From: JAFMJV01 sp963814315
Lineage (GTDB): Bacteria; Chloroflexota; Limnocylindria; Limnocylindrales; CSP1-4
Reading direction: 5' to 3'
Length of the DNA stretch: 64,000 nt
Assembly: GCA_963814315.1 (NCBI GenBank)
Contig: CAWFCG010000001.1
Coordinates: 434,001-498,000, forward strand
Notes under the pieces: model-generated
Told to the model about the DNA's origin: nothing
The model's database searches: none
What the model saw: only the letters and a program-made list of their open reading frames with translations
Part shown: piece after piece, positions 59,969 through 64,000 of the stretch
Layout: every line of letters starts with the position of its first letter
Position numbering within the stretch: the stretch's first letter is position 1
Program-made: the position numbers and the translations under genes

Positions 59969-61338
59969 TAGCCTCCAAGACCGCGCTGGGGCGGGCCGCC
60001 GGCAGGTGGCTGGCCGCCGAAGTCGCCGGCGCCCAATTCGCTGAGCGCGTTCTGGCTGCTGTCATCCGCAGATCCGGTGCGATCGGACGTGGAGCCGACC
60101 ACGACCTGCTCGCCGGCGGTCAGGCCGGACTGGATCTCGGCCAGCGTCTCGCTCACCAGGCCGACCGTGACCGGGCGAGACTCGACGGAACCGTCCGCGC
60201 CGATGACCTGGACGCTGTAACTGCCGTCGGTGCCGCTGAGCGCGGTCGTCGGCACGGCCACCACACCGGCGGCTTCGTCGATGATGATCTCGACGTCGCT
60301 GCTCATGCCGGCCAGCACGCTCGTGCCGGGATCGGTGAGCGTGACCGTGACCGGGTAGGTCACGACGCTACTGGTGGTGCCGCCGGAGGTCGGTACCACG
60401 GAGGTCACGACACCGGCCACTTCTTGCCCGACGGCATCGATGCTGACGGTCGCCGGTTGGCCCACCACCAACGAGCCGATATCGGACTCCACCACCGGCG
60501 CCACGACCTCGAGGGTGCCGCTATCGACGACCAGCGCGCTGCCACTCGGTGCGTCGTAGCCCGAGCTGATGTTGACCTCGGAGACGATGCCGTCGACGGG
60601 CGACGCGATGGTGGCTAGCTCGGCCTGCTGCTGCAGGTCCGAGAGTTGCCCCACGAGATCCGAGACGGCCAGCCGGGCTTCGGTCACCGCGAGTGATTCC
60701 TCGGGGAATCCGTCACCACGCTGGGCTCTGAGATCGTCACGCAGGCTCTGAGCGTCTGCCACGCGCGTCTTGAGTCCAGCGATGTCCAGCCTGGCCTGGG
60801 TCTTGGTGGTCGAACCCGACACGGCTGCGTCGCGGCGTTCCCTGGCCTGGTCGAGCTGCAGGTTCAGCGAGCGCACGTTGAGGATGGCGGCCTCGATCTC
60901 GGCTTGGAGCGCATCGGGCGCCGCGTCGAGGGTCTCCTCCGTATCGGCCAGCGTCAGGCGGGCTCGCTCGAGGCTGGCCTCGACATCGGCGACTTGATCG
61001 TCGATCTCGGTCGTATCAGCGACGGCCAGGGTCTGGCCAGCGTTCACTCGCTCGCCGACATCGACCAGCACGTCGTCGACCGTCCAGGTCGAGCCGCCCA
61101 CAGACGTCACCTCGCCGAGGCTGGGCTCGGAGCCGAAGGTCAGGGCGTACGACGCGGCCGAGGTCACGTTGCCCGACGCGGCCGAGGTCACACTCACGTC
61201 GGTCTGTTCGGCCACTTGGCTGATGTAGTCGAGCGTGGCGGCCTGCGTGTCCTGGAGGCCGACGGTCGAGATGTAGACCGCTCCGCCGCCGACCGCGATC
61301 AGGGCGGTCGAGGCGAGCCATGGCAGCCACCTGGTCAT
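59968..61338 (-). CDS. MacA-like periplasmic/extracytoplasmic adaptor (HlyD family)
   Basis: The 456-residue adaptor has an N-terminal anchor (WLPWLASTALIAVGGGAVYI), a biotinyl-lipoyl half (TWTVDDVLVDVGERVNAGQT), a long helical hairpin (IDDQVADVEASLERARLTLA to about residue 230), the second lipoyl half (ATIASPVDGIVSEVNISSGY) and beta-barrel domains (ALSGTDGSYSVQVIGADGSV). The C-terminus is Gly/Pro/Gln-rich (GQPPAGGPPQRGLGG). It links the MacB complex to the outside. CGGAGG is 8-13 bases before ATG 61338. Its stop overlaps the ATPase start. Confidence 0.9.
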   Translation of the reverse strand: MTRWLPWLASTALIAVGGGAVYISTVGLQDTQAATLDYISQVAEQTDVSVTSAASGNVTSAASYALTFGSEPSLGEVTSVGGSTWTVDDVLVDVGERVNAGQTLAVADTTEIDDQVADVEASLERARLTLADTEETLDAAPDALQAEIEAAILNVRSLNLQLDQARERRDAAVSGSTTKTQARLDIAGLKTRVADAQSLRDDLRAQRGDGFPEESLAVTEARLAVSDLVGQLSDLQQQAELATIASPVDGIVSEVNISSGYDAPSGSALVVDSGTLEVVAPVVESDIGSLVVGQPATVSIDAVGQEVAGVVTSVVPTSGGTTSSVVTYPVTVTLTDPGTSVLAGMSSDVEIIIDEAAGVVAVPTTALSGTDGSYSVQVIGADGSVESRPVTVGLVSETLAEIQSGLTAGEQVVVGSTSDRTGSADDSSQNALSELGAGDFGGQPPAGGPPQRGLGG

Positions 61339-61558
61339 CGTGGCGCCTCCGCGCGGCGGCGGGTATTGCGCCTCCGCTCGTAAGGAAGGATGTGCGCGAG
61401 GGACATGCGTGGGACTCCTGTTGGGGCTCTATCAATGGTCCCAACGTACGACCGCAGCCTTTCGGGTCGGTTACGGCGACACGCACCGCCCCCAGCATCG
61501 ACTGCGGGCCGTCCTGATGCCTTCGAGGGCAAGCCGAAGTGCGCTGCGGACAAGAGGA

Positions 61559-61588
61559 AGACCGATCCACCGCGCGGTGGATCGGTCT
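61559..61588 (-). terminator. Long hairpin terminator after the DUF1566 gene
   Basis: AGACCGATCCACCGC pairs perfectly with the next 15 bases (61574-61588). On folding a 4-base loop remains. It follows the DUF1566 stop by 50 bases and separates that gene from the MacA-like operon, so the two have separate transcripts. Confidence 0.7.
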
Positions 61589-61638
61589 CCGTTCCTTGGG
61601 CTACGGCCGTTAGCAGGTCGCTGTCCGGCGCGGCGCCA

Positions 61639-63063
61639 TCAGTCCATCAGCACTGCTTCCAGTTCCTCCGGTGTGACGCCGAGCTCGTCGGCGGCCGCCT
61701 CGAAGTCCTGTTCCTGATTGGGATTCCCAAGAGCCGCCACCAGCTCCTCTTCCGCCACGCCGAGCTGCTCAGCGGCGCGAGCGAAGTCTGGCGGTCCGCC
61801 CTGGCCTTGTGGCGGACCGGCTTGGCCGTCGCGCGGGCCGCCTTCCGGCGGACGTTGGCCATCTCCGCCGACGCTTGTGACGCCGTCCTCGAACACGACC
61901 ACGCGATCGGACTTGACCGTCGTCGGATCACCCTCCGGCGTCTCGGTCACCTCGCCGCCACGCACGAGGCGCACGTAGTTCTCGCCGCGTTCGGCATCGA
62001 TACCGTCGGGGCCCTCCACCGTCTTGGTGTCGAAGCGGACCGCGCCGGCACCGTGCGTGTCGTTGCCCTCCTGATCGACGGCGTAGCCCGAAGCGAGATA
62101 CCAGGCGTACCAGTAGCCGTCTTCGTCTCGCGGGTCGATGTAGGGGTTGGACGTGCTCGACCAGTAGTACGGGTAGTCGGCGTTGCCGGCCTCGTTGACG
62201 ATGCCCGTGACATCGAAGACCGGATCGACCGCCGGGAGGATGCCCGAGTAGTCGGCGATGCTCTGCAGCTCCTTGATGTCGGGCAGGCGCCAATCGTCGT
62301 AGCCGGCGTCGGTGGACGCCTCGGCGTATGCCAGCGCGGTCTCCCAGTCCAGCGCTTCGCCGCTGTCGTCCTGCGCCCACATCAGGCCGGTGGCAACGTC
62401 GGTGACGGTGCCGTCGCCGTTGTCGACGAAGTCGTTGATACCGTACTCGTCACCACTCACGCAGCGCACGAACCGCTCGCCGTCGAGGGCCTTGATGTGT
62501 CCGGTCCAGTCGTTGACGATGAAGGCGACATCCTTCACCGCTTCCTCGGTGTCGACCAGGTACTCATTGCTCGACCAGGAGTGCTGCTGGGCACCTTGGG
62601 ACCCATCCCCGACGAGGTGGAGCAAGTCGGTATCGACCCATGGCCACCCCTGCGAGAAGTCCCTGATCGACCACAACTCCTTGATGTTGGGAAGACGCCA
62701 GTCGTCCACCTCGCCGACCTCGACCGCTTCGCAGTAGCCCGACGCGTCCGACCAGGCCATGGATGCGTCGGACAGGTCCTGCGTCCAGACCAGGCCGGTG
62801 ACGTCGTCGGTCACCGTGCTGTCCCCGTTGTCTGTGTAGCTGGGAACGTTGCCCGTGTACTGCGCGTCCTGCCCGTAGAAGGCTTCGCCAACAGCCGGGC
62901 AGTCGATGAGCTCGCTGTCGTCGTAGCAGGTGCCCAGGTTCGTATCGACGATGGCATACGTGAGGTCGTCGGCAGCTACGACCGCCGCCCCGTTAGCAGC
63001 CATCAGGGCGAACACGCCGATGGCCGCAACGATGGACCCCCGGATGGGGCTGGTTGGTTTCAT
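61639..63063 (-). CDS. Secreted DUF1566 (Lcl-like) protein with a Gly/Pro tail, copy 1
   Basis: The 474-residue exported protein has a signal peptide (SIVAAIGVFALMAANGAAVV). Two DUF1566 modules follow: DNGDSTVTDDVTGLVWTQDL ... WRLPNIKELWSI (first) and DNGDGTVTDVATGLMWAQDD ... WRLPDIKELQSI (second), then VRLVRGG. The tail is rich in Gly/Pro/Gln and ends in two similar helices (AEQLGVAEEELVAAL and ADELGVTPEELEAVL). DUF1566/Lcl domains bind glycans or matrix in some bacteria. GGAG stands eight bases before ATG 63063. Confidence 0.82.
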   Translation of the reverse strand: MKPTSPIRGSIVAAIGVFALMAANGAAVVAADDLTYAIVDTNLGTCYDDSELIDCPAVGEAFYGQDAQYTGNVPSYTDNGDSTVTDDVTGLVWTQDLSDASMAWSDASGYCEAVEVGEVDDWRLPNIKELWSIRDFSQGWPWVDTDLLHLVGDGSQGAQQHSWSSNEYLVDTEEAVKDVAFIVNDWTGHIKALDGERFVRCVSGDEYGINDFVDNGDGTVTDVATGLMWAQDDSGEALDWETALAYAEASTDAGYDDWRLPDIKELQSIADYSGILPAVDPVFDVTGIVNEAGNADYPYYWSSTSNPYIDPRDEDGYWYAWYLASGYAVDQEGNDTHGAGAVRFDTKTVEGPDGIDAERGENYVRLVRGGEVTETPEGDPTTVKSDRVVVFEDGVTSVGGDGQRPPEGGPRDGQAGPPQGQGGPPDFARAAEQLGVAEEELVAALGNPNQEQDFEAAADELGVTPEELEAVLMD

Positions 63064-63121
63064 GATCAGTCTCCAGTCGGTGTGGTGTTGCGAGGCTGCG
63101 GCAGGGCCTTCGTCGTTGGCG

Positions 63122-64000
63122 TTACTCATCGGCCGGAAGCTGACCGGGCGGCATGCCCTCACCGGGAGCGCCCTGCGGAGGCGGCCCCCCGGGACGTGCG
63201 CCCTCGGGCGTCGCGCCTTCCGGAGCACCGACCGAATCGCCCTGGGGGGCGCCACCCGGACCGCTCTCAACCATCTCGAGAGACTCGTCACGGGCCTGGT
63301 TGGCCTCGGACTCCTCGAGCGTGGACTCGGTGTCGATCTCGTAGTCACCGCCACGCACCAGGCGTACGGAGTTATCGACACGGGCGTCTTCCTCGCCATC
63401 CGGTCCGCTCTCGACCTTGGTGTCGAAGCGGACCGCGCCGGCGCCGTGGCTGTCCTCGCCATCGGGGCCGACCGCGTAGCCAGCGGCCACGTACCAGGCG
63501 TAGTAGCGGCCGTCATCCATGGGGCTGAAGTAGGCAGACGTGCTCGTCCAGAAGTAGGAGTCCTCGTCGGTGACCTCGAAGAAGTCAGGGTCGACGGCCG
63601 GATACACACCGGAGTAGTCGACGATCGACTGCAGCTCCTTGACGTCCGGCAGGCGCCAATCGTCGTAGCCCAGGTACATCTCGTCGTTCATCACCTGCGC
63701 GTAGGCCAGGGCGCTCTCCCAGTCCATGCCTTCGCCGGCGTCAGCGGCAGACCACATAAGGCCGGTGGCCTCATCGCTGATCGTGCCGTCGCCGTTGTCG
63801 GCGAACTCATTGATGCCGTAGTCCTCGTTGCCCGTCACGCAGCGGACGTACTTGCCCGAGCGGTCATCACCGCTGTTGCCCTCGGGATAGGCCTTGATGT
63901 GGCCGGTCGCATGGTTCACGCCAAAGGCGGATGAGGCGCCGCCGTGGGTGGTGCCCACCTCGTAGTGGTTCGACGACCAGTACTGCTGGGACTTATCCAG
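63122..64000 (-). CDS. DUF1566 protein, copy 2 (runs off the right edge)
   Basis: The C-terminal 292 residues are in the window. A module like the second one of copy 1 is present (DNGDGTISDEATGLMWSAAD, WRLPDVKELQSIVDYSGVYP, HGAGAVRFDTK, NSVRLVRGG) and is followed by an acidic stretch and a Pro/Gly/Gln-rich tail (GAPEGATPEGARPGGPPPQG). The signal peptide and first module lie beyond 64000. It is a tandem paralogue of the gene at 61639, 58 bases upstream of it. Confidence 0.82.
   Translation of the reverse strand: MDKSQQYWSSNHYEVGTTHGGASSAFGVNHATGHIKAYPEGNSGDDRSGKYVRCVTGNEDYGINEFADNGDGTISDEATGLMWSAADAGEGMDWESALAYAQVMNDEMYLGYDDWRLPDVKELQSIVDYSGVYPAVDPDFFEVTDEDSYFWTSTSAYFSPMDDGRYYAWYVAAGYAVGPDGEDSHGAGAVRFDTKVESGPDGEEDARVDNSVRLVRGGDYEIDTESTLEESEANQARDESLEMVESGPGGAPQGDSVGAPEGATPEGARPGGPPPQGAPGEGMPPGQLPADE

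Overview
The window is GC-rich, densely coded DNA with good Shine-Dalgarno sites, GTG and TTG starts, and many 4-8 base gene overlaps. The gene set (AAA-LuxR regulator, many GntR-controlled sugar ABC systems, corrinoid proteins paired with URO-D-family methyltransferases, DUF1566 secreted proteins) suits a soil or freshwater heterotroph of the Chloroflexota (Limnocylindria/Ellin6529 type) or a deep-branching actinobacterium. This placement is an inference. No rRNA or marker gene settles it.

Layout. 1-9 kb: end of an MFS permease, tRNA-Thr(CGT), a SAVED-like fragment, a secreted beta-propeller, a DsrE/TusA pair, a frameshifted AAA-LuxR regulator, a graveyard of Fic, IstB and integrase fragments, and a secreted Fn3/beta-helix protein. 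9.6-17 kb: a urea/amide-type ABC transporter (binding protein, two permeases, two ATPases) with an isochorismatase-fold amidohydrolase, converging on a secreted phosphotriesterase-family hydrolase. The same 14-base motif sits in front of both transcription units. 17.2-20.8 kb: damaged DNA, including a truncated xylulokinase fused to a DUF262 fragment, an intact aldo/keto reductase and an SDR remnant.

21-45.5 kb is the centrepiece. Two sugar-transport operons each contain a URO-D-family methyltransferase-like gene. The first operon also has its own corrinoid (B12-binding) protein; a second corrinoid gene lies in the second block. Around them are mutarotase, SDR dehydrogenase, SMP-30 lactonase, enolase-superfamily and IlvD/Edd sugar-acid dehydratases, RraA-like aldolases, xylose isomerase, HAD phosphatase, class II aldolase, zinc alcohol dehydrogenase, a cyclase-family hydrolase and two GntR/FCD regulators with candidate palindromic operators. 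Read together, this looks like uptake and oxidative breakdown of sugars coupled to corrinoid-dependent demethylation, i.e. use of O-methylated sugars or polyols. The substrate is inferred.

45.7-57 kb is accessory DNA with many frameshifted or truncated genes (methyltransferase, PRC-barrel-like, alpha/beta hydrolase, PLP enzyme, vapC) among intact ones (GNAT, VOC protein, metalloprotease-like secreted protein, DUF4143 ATPase, M20 peptidase). 57-64 kb holds a MacA-MacB type export operon ending in a DUF5666-like protein, preceded on the same strand by two tandem secreted DUF1566 proteins. Several of these carry similar Gly/Pro/Gln-rich tails, which hints that they work together.
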